A stretch of DNA of 19,970 nucleotides from Gammaproteobacteria bacterium (GCA_019752835.1 JAIELR010000184.1:1-19970); one strand, 5' to 3'. Positions 1 to 7,364 are shown, numbered from the stretch's first letter. Numbers and translations are program-made. Notes: generated by a model from the sequence alone, not told the origin.

Positions 1-464
1 CCTCAAATAAATGTCATTTTAATACAGCCATAAGATAAATTTTTGGGCTTTTCTGATAAATGGATTTTGTTCTTTTTGAATAAATGAAACTTATTCTCTA
101 TTTTTATTGTTTTTCAAAGGTTTAATATTGATTTTGTCATAAAAAACAGCTGAAAGTTTTGTAATTTAACTTAAGTGATCAATATCTACTTTTATGCTTT
201 CTTATTAGTTGCTTTTTAAAAATAATAATTATTAAAATAATCAATTTAATAACAACTTTAATAATCAGTAGTGAATTCAAAACAGCTTGTTGATTTAGTT
301 GATTTTAATAAAGCGCTCGATCATCGAAATTAACCGATTCAGGATAAAAATCAACGAAAAAAATGTACTGGCATGATTTCTTATTGGCGCCATCAAGCCG
401 TCACAAATTGCCGCAGGTTCAATTTATCCCAGTGTTGAAATATTAATTAGCGGAGCAAATAACG
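1..464. other. AT-rich stretch without a recognisable gene
   Basis: This stretch is dominated by A and T, with many stop codons in all frames. I see no open frame with a plausible ribosome binding site. Short A/T-only symmetric runs occur, for example around 224-240 (AATAAT/ATTATT), but such runs are expected by chance in DNA of this composition. The last 40 bases must contain the leader of the gene starting at 465. I could not pick a convincing -35/-10 pair for it. The window edge may cut a neighbouring gene's regulatory region. Confidence 0.5.
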
Positions 465-869
465 ATGACTAGTTCAATTTTAAATACTTTGTGTGTTGAG
501 TTGGTTGATAATATTAAACAAGCAGATAAACAAATGTTTGTTACCATGATACTCAAACAGATGGGTGAAACCCAAAAACTTTATGAGCATCTCTACACAT
601 CTAATGTAATTACCGAAAAAGAGAATACATTTGTTATTTCATCGACTGCTAATGATAGTGATTTGCATATTGAGTTTACTGATTCGGCCTATCTTCTTCA
701 TTCGGTTTGTTATCTCGGTTATGACTTATTAACGGGTGAAATTAATTATCATTTACTCAATAGTTTATTGCTAGTAAAGAAATGTGTTGGGAAAATGGTA
801 GAAATTATTGAAGAGATTAATTTACGTAAATTCCCCGGTTTTACCCCAGCAAACTCGGATTGTGAATAA
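465..869 (+). CDS. hypothetical protein, 134 aa
   Basis: I do not recognise this protein. It is acidic, with no signal peptide and no obvious membrane segment, so it is probably cytoplasmic. The predicted secondary structure looks mostly helical: an N-terminal stretch with leucines and charged residues (1-45), a strand-like middle (residues 50-75) and a leucine-rich helix near 95-120. The ATG start is supported by a CGGAG ribosome binding site about 9 bases upstream. Its last 29 bases overlap the 3' end of the convergent lytic transglycosylase gene, which is unusual but leaves both reading frames intact. No operon partner lies on the same strand. Function is unknown. That it is a real gene rests on the clean start signal and the uninterrupted frame. 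Confidence 0.7.
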   Translation: MTSSILNTLCVELVDNIKQADKQMFVTMILKQMGETQKLYEHLYTSNVITEKENTFVISSTANDSDLHIEFTDSAYLLHSVCYLGYDLLTGEINYHLLNSLLLVKKCVGKMVEIIEEINLRKFPGFTPANSDCE

Positions 870-1560
870 GTATCACCAGCACATCAAAATGAATCATATA
901 AGGCAATAAATCAGCGGGTGCTGCATTTGATCGTGCTAGCACCCAAGCATTATGCGAACCCACGGTTTGTATTAATTTCAAAGTACCTCCATCTCCTAGT
1001 TTGTAAGCAATAAGCACTAAATTCCAGTTATGAAATATGGCATATAAAGTATTTAAATAATTAACGGCAGCGATTGTTTCCAGCTCGGGTATTAATCGCT
1101 CATCGCGATTCGTATTGACGGTTAAGCCTAACTGTCGGGCTGTGCTCGGAATAAATTGCCATATTCCTGCAGGACTCATAGAGTTATTTGTTGTTGTGGG
1201 TATTTGATAGCCTGATTCAATTAATGGGGTGGTGCTAAATTCAAAAGGAATATCATTTTCTGAGAATGTCTTATAAATGTGAGCAAGGTAGGGTTTCATC
1301 AATGAAAATGAGGTCAGCATGACTGACCTAGTGTTTGAGTTCGCGCGAATTTTATTGATTTGATCTAATATGTCAGGCGTGGCTGATATTTCAAAATCGG
1401 GATTAAAATCGGATTGATCAATTACAGCGCTTAATTGCGCTGTTGTTAATGGTGGCAATGGGTCAGTGGAGGTTGATGGTATACTTGCCGAGTATGCCGT
1501 GATCTGCAGATTGAAGACTAGGAGCAATGACAGAATAATTCTTTTACAGTTAAAAAACAT
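841..1560 (-). CDS. MltD-like lytic transglycosylase (GH23/SLT fold)
   Basis: Predicted secreted enzyme that cleaves the MurNAc-GlcNAc bond of peptidoglycan in the periplasm. The start was set to the ATG at 1560, giving 239 aa. It is preceded by GGAG and followed at once by a signal peptide (basic residues, then a hydrophobic stretch at 8-19, with likely cleavage near Ala-22 to Ser-25). A longer frame exists upstream but would ruin the signal peptide. The SLT domain spans about residues 85-239: PLIESGY carries the expected catalytic Glu-115, SPAGIWQFIPSTARQLGL is the family signature (129-146), and the ending NPSLLG resembles the NP..YG end of MltD domains. There are no LysM repeats. The usual AYN.GEG motif reads AYKLGDGG (185-192), so a normally conserved Asn is Lys. 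This could affect activity or be a lineage variant. Confidence 0.8.
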   Translation of the reverse strand: MFFNCKRIILSLLLVFNLQITAYSASIPSTSTDPLPPLTTAQLSAVIDQSDFNPDFEISATPDILDQINKIRANSNTRSVMLTSFSLMKPYLAHIYKTFSENDIPFEFSTTPLIESGYQIPTTTNNSMSPAGIWQFIPSTARQLGLTVNTNRDERLIPELETIAAVNYLNTLYAIFHNWNLVLIAYKLGDGGTLKLIQTVGSHNAWVLARSNAAPADLLPYMIHFDVLVILIHNPSLLG

Positions 1561-1610
1561 ACTATACTCCGCGCATTCAGTATATTTTACGCAAAAACAA
1601 TTTTGCCGTA

Positions 1611-1647
1611 TTACTCTCCCTTTCCACAGTATATAAAGGGAGAGTAA
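1611..1647 (-). terminator. stem-loop downstream of the BON-protein gene
   Basis: A perfect 13-bp stem (1611-1623 with 1635-1647, arm AAAGGGAGAGTAA) encloses an 11-base loop. It begins 14 bases after the stop codon of the BON-domain gene, reading on the minus strand. A second smaller inverted repeat (GCAAAA/TTTTGC, 1591-1606) follows and supplies a short U-rich segment. There is no long U tract directly at the stem foot, so it may be a weak intrinsic terminator or an mRNA 3'-end stabiliser rather than a strong terminator. It also lies in the leader region of the transglycosylase gene, so read-through from the BON gene would be the likely source of some transglycosylase transcript. Confidence 0.5.
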
Positions 1648-1660
1648 CACCACAAAATTT

Positions 1661-2248
1661 TTATGCTTTTATTTTTACAGTGGTCTGCACATTTTTGACA
1701 CCATCAATGGACTTCGCAATGGTAACCGCTTCATCTGCTTCTGCTTGATTATCTGCCGTGCCTGATAAATAGACATTGCCATTTGTCGTTTCTACGGTGA
1801 TGCTCATGACTGGAACGGAAGCTGAGCCAAATAACTGTTCACGAAGGAATGAACCTCTAATTTTAGCAGTAATCACGGTATCTGTATAAGGTTGTATGCT
1901 CTTCTTAATTACAAGCTTTGAAGCATCTACATCTTTTACACCTTCAACCGACATTGCATCTTGAATAGCGGCACTGGCTTGTTCATCTGTGTCGATGTTT
2001 CCTGTTAACATAACAATACCCTTTGAGGTATTAACGTGAATAGACAGAGCAGATACTGTTTTATCAGCGGCAAGAGCTGTGCGTACATTGGTGGTTAGGG
2101 TGGTGTCAGGTACAACAACGTTACTCTTGGCCGGTGTGCTTTGTGTGGTTGCTTCGCTAGATGTTGAGAAAATATTGGCCGCGGCATATCCTGAAACTAA
2201 TGTGGTGGCAGTTAGGACCATTAATGCAAGTGTGTTTTTAGTCTTCAT
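1661..2248 (-). CDS. periplasmic double BON-domain protein (OsmY-like)
   Basis: Secreted protein of 195 aa with two BON domains, a fold associated with envelope-stress proteins such as OsmY and thought to bind phospholipid or other envelope surfaces. Residues 1-24 form a signal peptide (KTK, a hydrophobic core, then GYAAA), followed by a Ser/Thr-rich linker. BON domain 1 spans about 48-114 and BON domain 2 about 122-194. Each has the pattern of a start helix (TTNVRTAL; VITAKIRGSF), a strand-Gly turn (GIVMLTGNI; GNVYLSGTA) and a helix ending in the motif GVKDV or GVKNV. The start has GGAG 9 bases upstream. It is divergent from the NlpC/P60 gene across a spacer with two inverted repeats. The exact role is not deducible; the OsmY-like assignment is at domain level. 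Confidence 0.85.
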   Translation of the reverse strand: MKTKNTLALMVLTATTLVSGYAAANIFSTSSEATTQSTPAKSNVVVPDTTLTTNVRTALAADKTVSALSIHVNTSKGIVMLTGNIDTDEQASAAIQDAMSVEGVKDVDASKLVIKKSIQPYTDTVITAKIRGSFLREQLFGSASVPVMSITVETTNGNVYLSGTADNQAEADEAVTIAKSIDGVKNVQTTVKIKA

Positions 2249-2292
2249 GACAATTTCTCCTGATGTAAAACAGATAATATAGGTAGAAAAAT

Positions 2293-2350
2293 CTAGTATT
2301 TATGACGAATACTAGACTCTTATCTACTCTAGCACAATTAATCTAGAGTA
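2293..2350. promoter_or_regulatory. two tandem perfect inverted repeats in a divergent spacer
   Basis: Between the divergent BON and NlpC/P60 genes lie two separate 8-bp perfect inverted repeats. The first is CTAGTATT/AATACTAG (2293-2300 and 2308-2315, 7-base spacer). The second is TACTCTAG/CTAGAGTA (2325-2332 and 2343-2350, 10-base spacer). Both contain CTAG, a tetranucleotide that is usually rare in enterobacterial genomes. Their placement upstream of both genes and next to the plus-strand promoter at 2370-2397 suggests operator sites, but the regulator is unknown. A role as RNA hairpin cannot be excluded. Confidence 0.4.
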
Positions 2351-2369
2351 CATATCAATAATTATTGCC

Positions 2370-2397
2370 TTGACTTAATTTTGAAAAAGGCTATGGT
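2370..2397 (+). promoter_or_regulatory. sigma70-like promoter of the NlpC/P60 gene
   Basis: TTGACT (2370-2375), a 16-base spacer, then TATGGT (2392-2397). The -35 box matches the consensus at five of six positions and the -10 box at four of six. Transcription would start near 2404, leaving a leader of about 30 bases before the ATG at 2435. Confidence 0.5.
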
Positions 2398-2434
2398 TGT
2401 GCACCCATAACGTTTGATTTTATAAGAAACATAC

Positions 2435-3151
2435 ATGAACATAAGTTTATTAAATTCCCCACGAAATATAATTTGCCTCAAAAAACGAACGAATATACAA
2501 AATTGCCGAAAACCGCGAGGAATAAATTACTATATTAAACTTCTCATTTTTTTGTTTTCAATGAACATATTAAGCGCATACGCAATACCCAGCACTGGCG
2601 CACCGGTGACCATTCCTATTTTGCAGCTCAGTCAATTTGAACATTATCCCCCCATTACTCAAAAACTCATTACGAAAGCCTTAGGGATGGCTGCATTGGG
2701 TTTAACTTATACCTATGGTTCAGCTAATCCAAAATCAGGTGGCATGGATTGCTCGGGAACGATTAATTATTTATTGCTTGGTATGGGCGTTAAAAATGTG
2801 CCCCGTGATGCTAATGGGCTTTATGAATGGACTGTCGCACAGGGGCATTTTTACCCGGTAAAGAGTAATAGCTTTAGTTCACCTGAGTTTAATGAACTAA
2901 GGCCTGGCGATTTGTTGTTTTGGTCTGGAACCTATGTAACCAAATCCAATGCACTTGTTACGCATGTGATGCTTTATCTTGGAATAAATCTTGATGGTAA
3001 ACCGCTCATGTTTGGTTCTAGTAACGGTCGTACCTATGAAGGCATTCAGCGTTGGGGCGTTAGTGTTTTTGATTTTAATTTGCCATCGGCCACATCAACA
3101 AGTCATTTTTTAGGCTTTAGTTGTATTCCAACTCTTACGTGTGGGGTCTAA
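2435..3151 (+). CDS. NlpC/P60 family peptidoglycan endopeptidase
   Basis: Predicted cysteine peptidase that cuts peptide cross-links or stem peptides of peptidoglycan outside the cytoplasm. The NlpC/P60 domain covers about residues 82-235. MDCSG supplies the nucleophile Cys-106, VTHVMLYLG supplies His-177, RPGDLLFW (156-163) is the typical strand before the His block, and GSSNG (194-198) may give the third polar residue. A hydrophobic segment at 34-48 ending SAYA looks like a signal peptide with cleavage near Ala-50, but it has a long basic N-terminal extension of about 32 residues. No better ATG exists and the ribosome binding site is weak, so the true start may differ. It ends one base before the end of the convergent MFS gene, with no terminator between them. 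Confidence 0.8.
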   Translation: MNISLLNSPRNIICLKKRTNIQNCRKPRGINYYIKLLIFLFSMNILSAYAIPSTGAPVTIPILQLSQFEHYPPITQKLITKALGMAALGLTYTYGSANPKSGGMDCSGTINYLLLGMGVKNVPRDANGLYEWTVAQGHFYPVKSNSFSSPEFNELRPGDLLFWSGTYVTKSNALVTHVMLYLGINLDGKPLMFGSSNGRTYEGIQRWGVSVFDFNLPSATSTSHFLGFSCIPTLTCGV

Positions 3152-3152
3152 C

Positions 3153-4481
3153 TTATTCTGATTCCAGAGGGTTGTTTGACGCATTTTTATCGTACGACAA
3201 TGTTCGCTGCTCTAAAAAGCGCTGTAAAACTAAAACTATCATTCCTGCTAAAATCGCTGCGGGAACAATATACATGGCATGTGTGTATGCACTGCTTACG
3301 CTTGTAGAGGTTTTATCCGCAATTAACGCTGCCGAGTGTGTGCGCATTAGAATACCGATTAAGGGTTGAAAGAGGATGCTGCCGCCCATGATAATCATAT
3401 TGGTTGTTGCCATCCCTGTTGCCAATAACGTTGGGGGGCAATGATCGCGAGCGATGACCATCATTAAAATTTGCCCTGAACATAAGAGGCCTAATAGAAA
3501 CATAGCCGCAAATAGGGATGTATTGCCATGAAATTGCGTGTGGAGCACATACAATATAAAAACAAAAGATAGCGCGCTGCAGGTCAATACCACGCGGTAA
3601 CGACTGCCTGTTTTATCAGCTAACCAACCGACTAAGGGTGCACCTACCGCCCAACCCCACATTAACCATGAAATAGCCAGTGCAGCATCAACAGGATTGA
3701 GTTGTTGCGCGTTTTGCAAATAGGACACGCCCCATAGTTCACCGAACACCGACAAGGGGATGTATAATAGACTGCCTGCCAGTGCATTTAACCAAATGAC
3801 CGGCATCCGTAAAATCAACAGGGTTTGTTGCCATAATTGAGCCCATTGTAAGCTTCTCTGAGACTGTTTGAATGAAGTAACAGAACCTTCAGGGATAAAA
3901 TACAAAGGAAGCATCAGAGCTATGCCTATCCATGCGGAAAATACCACCGCATTATGCCAGCCTGATCGTATAACGAGATGATTTAATCCAACATCCCCCA
4001 ATACGCCCCCAATCATACCTAGGGTCGTAATTAAGCCTGTCGCGAGGGCGAAGCGATTAATCGGTAACCACAAAGACGCAAGACGCAATACACCAACAAA
4101 ACCAAATGCTGAGCCTAAACCGATTAGAAAACGACCTAAACCAGCCAGAAAGAGTGAATTCGTTGAGGCAAAGAAAAATGATCCAATCGCACAAACTGCA
4201 CTTGCCATGAGTAACAGGCGTCGTGGACCATAAGTATCAATCAAGAGTCCAACAGGCAGCTGCATCGCCGTGTACACAACATAGTAAATGCTGATGAGAT
4301 AGCCCAAACCCGCAGTGGTGACATGATGAGCTTGCATTAAATCAGTCGTCATCACACTGGGCATAATACGAAGTAAAAATTCATAGCTGTAAAAGACAGC
4401 ACCAATCACAAATACGACCCAGCCCAATACCGGATTGATTGCAGGGGGACTGCTTTTAGGAGGCACTAACTTTGCTCGCAT
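3153..4481 (-). CDS. major facilitator superfamily (MFS) transporter
   Basis: Inner-membrane secondary transporter of 442 aa with about 12 hydrophobic segments. MFS motif A appears in the loop between segments 2 and 3 as GLLIDTYGPRRLLL, and a weaker repeat after segment 8 reads GWLADKTGSRYRVVL. The central hydrophilic loop lies around residues 200-220. The substrate is not identifiable. The sequence has the general look of the Legionellales MFS proteins that import nutrients or metabolites, but this is only a resemblance. The start was set to the ATG at 4481 because GAGGG lies 5 bases upstream; a TTG four codons further up is less likely. The gene is divergent from rpsF, and each has its own promoter in the 164-base spacer. 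Confidence 0.8.
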   Translation of the reverse strand: MRAKLVPPKSSPPAINPVLGWVVFVIGAVFYSYEFLLRIMPSVMTTDLMQAHHVTTAGLGYLISIYYVVYTAMQLPVGLLIDTYGPRRLLLMASAVCAIGSFFFASTNSLFLAGLGRFLIGLGSAFGFVGVLRLASLWLPINRFALATGLITTLGMIGGVLGDVGLNHLVIRSGWHNAVVFSAWIGIALMLPLYFIPEGSVTSFKQSQRSLQWAQLWQQTLLILRMPVIWLNALAGSLLYIPLSVFGELWGVSYLQNAQQLNPVDAALAISWLMWGWAVGAPLVGWLADKTGSRYRVVLTCSALSFVFILYVLHTQFHGNTSLFAAMFLLGLLCSGQILMMVIARDHCPPTLLATGMATTNMIIMGGSILFQPLIGILMRTHSAALIADKTSTSVSSAYTHAMYIVPAAILAGMIVLVLQRFLEQRTLSYDKNASNNPLESE

Positions 4482-4512
4482 ATATACCCTCAATATCTAG
4501 AATTGGGAGATC

Positions 4513-4541
4513 AGTATAATCCCTATACCTACAGCCATCAA
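4513..4541 (-). promoter_or_regulatory. promoter of the MFS gene
   Basis: On the minus strand TTGATG (4541-4536), a 17-base spacer, then TATACT (4518-4513). This is a near-consensus sigma70 arrangement with optimal spacing. Transcription would begin near 4506, about 25 bases upstream of the ATG at 4481. Its -35 box lies only six bases from the -35 box of the oppositely directed rpsF promoter. Confidence 0.6.
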
Positions 4542-4547
4542 ATAAAT

Positions 4548-4576
4548 TTGCATTTTCGTTTCATATCGCATAAAAT
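4548..4576 (+). promoter_or_regulatory. promoter of the rpsF-rpsR-rplI operon
   Basis: TTGCAT (4548-4553), a 17-base spacer, then TAAAAT (4571-4576). The -35 box matches the consensus at four of six positions, the -10 box matches at five of six, and the spacing is optimal. The predicted start near 4583 gives a leader of about 63 bases. That leader contains CCG (4627-4629) directly before the AAGGAG ribosome binding site (4631-4636). In other bacteria a CCG in the rpsF leader is part of the site by which the S6:S18 complex represses its own mRNA, so autoregulation here is plausible but unproven. Confidence 0.6.
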
Positions 4577-4645
4577 CGCGAGCCTCTCTCCTTGCTTTAT
4601 GGCATAGGGCTATAAAGCTGGATAAACCGTAAGGAGCTAACTTCA

Positions 4646-5008
4646 ATGTTAAAGCACTATGAGATTGTGTTTTTGGTCCACCCTGACCAAAGCGAACAGG
4701 TTTCTGGCATGATAGAACGCTATAAAACCCTGATTGAAAGCCATGGCGGCGGAATTGATCGCCTGGAAGACTGGGGGCGTCGTCAACTTGCCTATCCTAT
4801 CAATAAAATGCATAAAGCGCATTATGTCATGATGAATATCCATGCAAATCAACAGATTTTGGATGATTTGATGCATAATTTCCGCTTCAATGACGCAATA
4901 TTGCGCCATTTAATCGTTCGCATGCCTAATGCTGTTGTTGAGCCATCAATTATGATGCGCAAAGAAGAGCGATATGAGCAGCGTGATGATGATAGCGCTC
5001 GCGATTAA
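4646..5008 (+). CDS. rpsF: 30S ribosomal protein S6
   Basis: Small-subunit ribosomal protein, 120 aa, that pairs with S18 on the platform of the 30S subunit. The whole length matches the family: the N-terminal [16 protein letters not shown] strand-helix start, [19 protein letters not shown] in the centre, and HYVMMNIHA followed by [14 protein letters not shown] at the end of the fold. The C-terminal tail is short and charged ([13 protein letters not shown]), ending without the long acidic tail of E. coli S6. The start codon has AAGGAG 9 bases upstream. It is the first gene of the operon with rpsR and, further down, rplI. Confidence 0.97.
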   Translation: MLKHYEIVFLVHPDQSEQVSGMIERYKTLIESHGGGIDRLEDWGRRQLAYPINKMHKAHYVMMNIHANQQILDDLMHNFRFNDAILRHLIVRMPNAVVEPSIMMRKEERYEQRDDDSARD

Positions 5009-5033
5009 ATTTTATTAGTTAGGAGAATTTAAA

Positions 5034-5267
5034 ATGGCAACTTTTTCTCGCCGCAGCCGTAAGAGCTGTCCCTTCGCTTCGATTGGAGTGAAGTTTATTG
5101 ATTACAAAGACGTTGTTACTTTAAGAAAGTACATCACTGAAACAGGTACGATAGTACCAAGCCGAATCACGGGCGTGTCAGCAAAATATCAACGTATGTT
5201 AGCCGATGCAATTAAATTAGCGCGTTTCTTGGCCTTGTTGCCTTATACCGATCAGCATCATCATTAA
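5034..5267 (+). CDS. rpsR: 30S ribosomal protein S18
   Basis: Small-subunit ribosomal protein, 77 aa, the binding partner of S6. It shows the family features: an N-terminal basic segment ([11 protein letters not shown]), the [35 protein letters not shown] core and the terminal helix [15 protein letters not shown]. The tail ends in three histidines. AGGAG lies 8 bases before the ATG. It is 25 bases downstream of rpsF in the usual order. Confidence 0.97.
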   Translation: MATFSRRSRKSCPFASIGVKFIDYKDVVTLRKYITETGTIVPSRITGVSAKYQRMLADAIKLARFLALLPYTDQHHH

Positions 5268-5272
5268 TATTG

Positions 5273-5290
5273 CGCCCTCATCAGAGGGTG
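5273..5290 (+). other. small stem-loop between rpsR and the DUF2232-like gene
   Basis: CCCTC (5275-5279) pairs with GAGGG (5284-5288) around the loop ATCA. The stem extends by a G-U and a C-G pair to 5273-5290. No U tract follows, so it is more likely a partial attenuator or an RNA processing point than a terminator. It would separate high expression of the two S proteins from the membrane protein gene and rplI. Confidence 0.35.
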
Positions 5291-5318
5291 TAATTAAAAT
5301 GCTAGGAACTTTGTAACA

Positions 5319-6347
5319 ATGCAGAAACTAACAAATTGGTTGTTAGGAAAAAGAGTTTTGATGCTCTTTTTAATTGTTTTGTTTTATTATGTTCCTTATT
5401 TGAGTTGGTTTAGCCTTGTTTTAGCGGCGTTGTTTACATTGGCAAACAATGTGCGCATTAGCTTGTTGGCCTTGGCGGCCTTGCTCGTGCCAGAGTTGAT
5501 AAATAATTTCTGGCATGAAACGCCTTTTGCATGGTTTATTCCACTGAAGCTTGCGTTTTTTTGGGCGGCTGCCGCGGTTCTAAGGCATTATGATGTATCA
5601 GCGTTTAATAGTAAGGCGTCGGAGCTATCTCCAATCACAGCGCCGGATAACGCGTGGAGTCAGGTTTGTAATCTAACTGCCGCCGTGACGATTGTGGTTA
5701 TTCCACTGGTTTATTTGCTAAACCCGCAAATACAACTGATTTGGAGTAATTTTTGGGGGTGGTTGCTTAACTCAATAGGTTTGTCGCTTCATACCTATGC
5801 TCCCATGTTGGGACAAGATGGGATAGATTTACCGATATGGACCATGTGGCTTACGCTGCTTGATGAGCTAAAGGCAAGTCATGTCATGGTTCTTTTGCCT
5901 AAGATAAGCACCGGTGTCTTGATATCTGGGTATTTTTGGGGTGAGTTGACAACGTTAATGATAGTTAGGGCTTGGTTCCTAAGCTATCAAAAAAGAACTC
6001 ATACAACGGCACAAGAATTGCAGCGTATACGATTGCACATGGCTGCAACGCTGGCTTTTTTGTTGGTGCTGGTTGTACCGAATGCTAGCCTAGCTTGTCG
6101 TTTGGATTTGTTATGCGCGCTAGGCATTCTGTTCTTTTTAGCGGGTTTAAGTTTGGTTCATTATTTGCTTCATTCGTGGGGCAATAGAATTTTTTGGATG
6201 GGTATCATTGCGCTATATGTGCTACTGATATTTATGCCGATAACAATGAGCTTGTTTTTAATTGTGCTGGCGATTGTTGACAGCATAGTCGATGTAAGAA
6301 AAAGATTAATGAGAGAGGTAATTCACGATGGAAATCATCCTGCTTGA
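5319..6347 (+). CDS. DUF2232-like multi-pass inner-membrane protein
   Basis: A very hydrophobic protein of 342 aa with roughly eight to nine predicted membrane segments, for example at 12-30, 33-60, 72-88, 118-136, 190-213, 236-256, 260-283 and 288-325. It has no enzyme motif that I recognise. Position is the best guide: DUF2232 (YybS-like) membrane proteins are often encoded between rpsR and rplI in gammaproteobacteria related to Legionella and Pseudomonas, and the length fits. The ATG has AGGAA about 10 bases upstream. Its 3' end overlaps the start of rplI by 20 bases, so the two are probably translationally coupled. The molecular function of the family is not established. Confidence 0.7.
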   Translation: MQKLTNWLLGKRVLMLFLIVLFYYVPYLSWFSLVLAALFTLANNVRISLLALAALLVPELINNFWHETPFAWFIPLKLAFFWAAAAVLRHYDVSAFNSKASELSPITAPDNAWSQVCNLTAAVTIVVIPLVYLLNPQIQLIWSNFWGWLLNSIGLSLHTYAPMLGQDGIDLPIWTMWLTLLDELKASHVMVLLPKISTGVLISGYFWGELTTLMIVRAWFLSYQKRTHTTAQELQRIRLHMAATLAFLLVLVVPNASLACRLDLLCALGILFFLAGLSLVHYLLHSWGNRIFWMGIIALYVLLIFMPITMSLFLIVLAIVDSIVDVRKRLMREVIHDGNHPA

Positions 6348-6777
6348 AAAAATTCGTAATTTGGGCGCGTTAGGCGACAAAGTTAATGTTAAACCCGGTT
6401 TTGCGCGTAATTTTTTGATCCCGCAAGGCTTAGCAGTCCCTGCTAATAAAGACAATCTTAAGGCCTTTGAAGCTCGCCTTGTTGAGCTTGAGTTAGCCTC
6501 GAAAGAGCGTCTTGCTGCAGCGAAAAAACGTGCCGAAACATTGGAAGGTCTGGTTGTTACTATGGCAGCTCGTTCCGCAGAAGGTAAATTATATGGTTCT
6601 TTGACAGTAAGAGATGTCGCAGAAGCCATTACTGCTGCTGCCGGTATGACTGTTGCCAAAAGTGAGCTACAAATGCCTGAAGGTCCTATTCGCTATTTAG
6701 GCGAGTATGATTTTATGGTTGAGCTGCATAGCGATGTAGAGTCCACTATTAAAGTTGTTGTCGTCGAAGACAAATAG
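6328..6777 (+). CDS. rplI: 50S ribosomal protein L9
   Basis: Large-subunit ribosomal protein, 149 aa, the standard length. The N-terminal rRNA-binding domain has MEIILLEKIRNLGALGDKVNVKPGFARNFLIP..LAVPA. This is followed by the long connecting helix (about 40-75, rich in Lys, Glu and Ala) and the C-terminal domain with GKLYGSLTVRDVAEAI and the final strand TIKVVVVEDK. AGAGAGG lies upstream inside the end of the preceding membrane-protein gene. It closes the rpsF operon. No dnaB gene follows, unlike in some relatives. Confidence 0.97.
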   Translation: MEIILLEKIRNLGALGDKVNVKPGFARNFLIPQGLAVPANKDNLKAFEARLVELELASKERLAAAKKRAETLEGLVVTMAARSAEGKLYGSLTVRDVAEAITAAAGMTVAKSELQMPEGPIRYLGEYDFMVELHSDVESTIKVVVVEDK

Positions 6778-6786
6778 TTTCAAACT

Positions 6787-6823
6787 GTAGCCCGGATGCA
6801 GCGCTGCGCTGCATCCGGGCTAC
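6787..6823. repeat. REP-like perfect palindrome downstream of rplI
   Basis: A perfect 18-bp inverted repeat with a single central base: GTAGCCCGGATGCAGCGC at 6787-6804, T, then its reverse complement at 6806-6823. It starts 10 bases after the rplI stop codon. The GTAGCCCGGATG...CATCCGGGCTAC pattern is typical of dispersed REP-type intergenic repeats in many gammaproteobacteria. It can fold into a very stable RNA hairpin that would protect or end the ribosomal operon transcript, but it has no following U tract. Confidence 0.75.
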
Positions 6824-6859
6824 GCAATCATCCTCGTTACGCTGTTCAAATCTTGCCAA

Positions 6860-6887
6860 TTGCTATTTAAATTTATTTCGGCATAAT
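6860..6887 (+). promoter_or_regulatory. possible promoter of the 147-aa coiled-coil gene
   Basis: TTGCTA (6860-6865), a 16-base spacer, then CATAAT (6882-6887). Transcription would start near 6894, 27 bases before the ATG at 6921. It is a moderate match, made more likely by the stable palindrome that separates this gene from rplI. Confidence 0.45.
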
Positions 6888-6920
6888 GACTGTCAGTAAT
6901 TTCGCTGATGGAGTCTAAGC

Positions 6921-7364
6921 ATGGAGCAATGGCTGAGTAAATTATATGAGATGACAACGGATGTTGACGATTTAGTAGGTGCAGTTGCCTTTGGGCAATC
7001 ACGGCTGCAACAATTTCACGATGCATTACAAGTCCTCGAGCAGGATATTCAAACGATCCAACATTATCAACATTATCAAACGACCATACAAGAGCACCGC
7101 CGTATTATGGCGATGTTGCATACAACCATTCAATCATTGAATAGTTGGCGCACACAGGCGGGTCAGCACGAAGATGTCTTAGCTGACTTATGTGCTGCTG
7201 ACGCGGATGTGTCGCATCCTCTTGTTAAAACAGTGCGCACAAAAATAGCCTGTTTACTTGGAGATGTTGCGCGTCACATTCAAGAGTTGCAAAAAATGCA
7301 CGCAAAAATTGCAATGGCTGCGCGACAATTGGATATAAAAAAGTCGGTGCTGCAGTTGGTTTAG
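6921..7364 (+). CDS. hypothetical coiled-coil protein, 147 aa
   Basis: I do not recognise this protein. It is almost entirely helical in appearance, rich in Gln, His, Leu and Ala, with heptad-like spacing of hydrophobic residues across about 25-95 and 108-145, so one or two coiled coils are likely. There is no signal peptide or membrane segment. GGAG lies 7 bases before the ATG and a promoter candidate precedes it, which supports a real gene. Its base use resembles the flanking core genes more than the AT-rich island that follows. It stands alone between the rplI palindrome and the island, and may be either a lineage-specific core gene or the first accessory gene. Confidence 0.65.
   Translation: MEQWLSKLYEMTTDVDDLVGAVAFGQSRLQQFHDALQVLEQDIQTIQHYQHYQTTIQEHRRIMAMLHTTIQSLNSWRTQAGQHEDVLADLCAADADVSHPLVKTVRTKIACLLGDVARHIQELQKMHAKIAMAARQLDIKKSVLQLV

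Noticed and set aside
224..260. AT-rich symmetric run as a replication origin or DnaA region
   Set aside because: No DnaA boxes or origin-linked genes are nearby; the symmetry is low-complexity sequence.
2079..2282. 67-aa plus-strand ORF over the start of the BON-protein gene
   Set aside because: Shadow of the minus-strand gene, with no start signal and no protein-like features.
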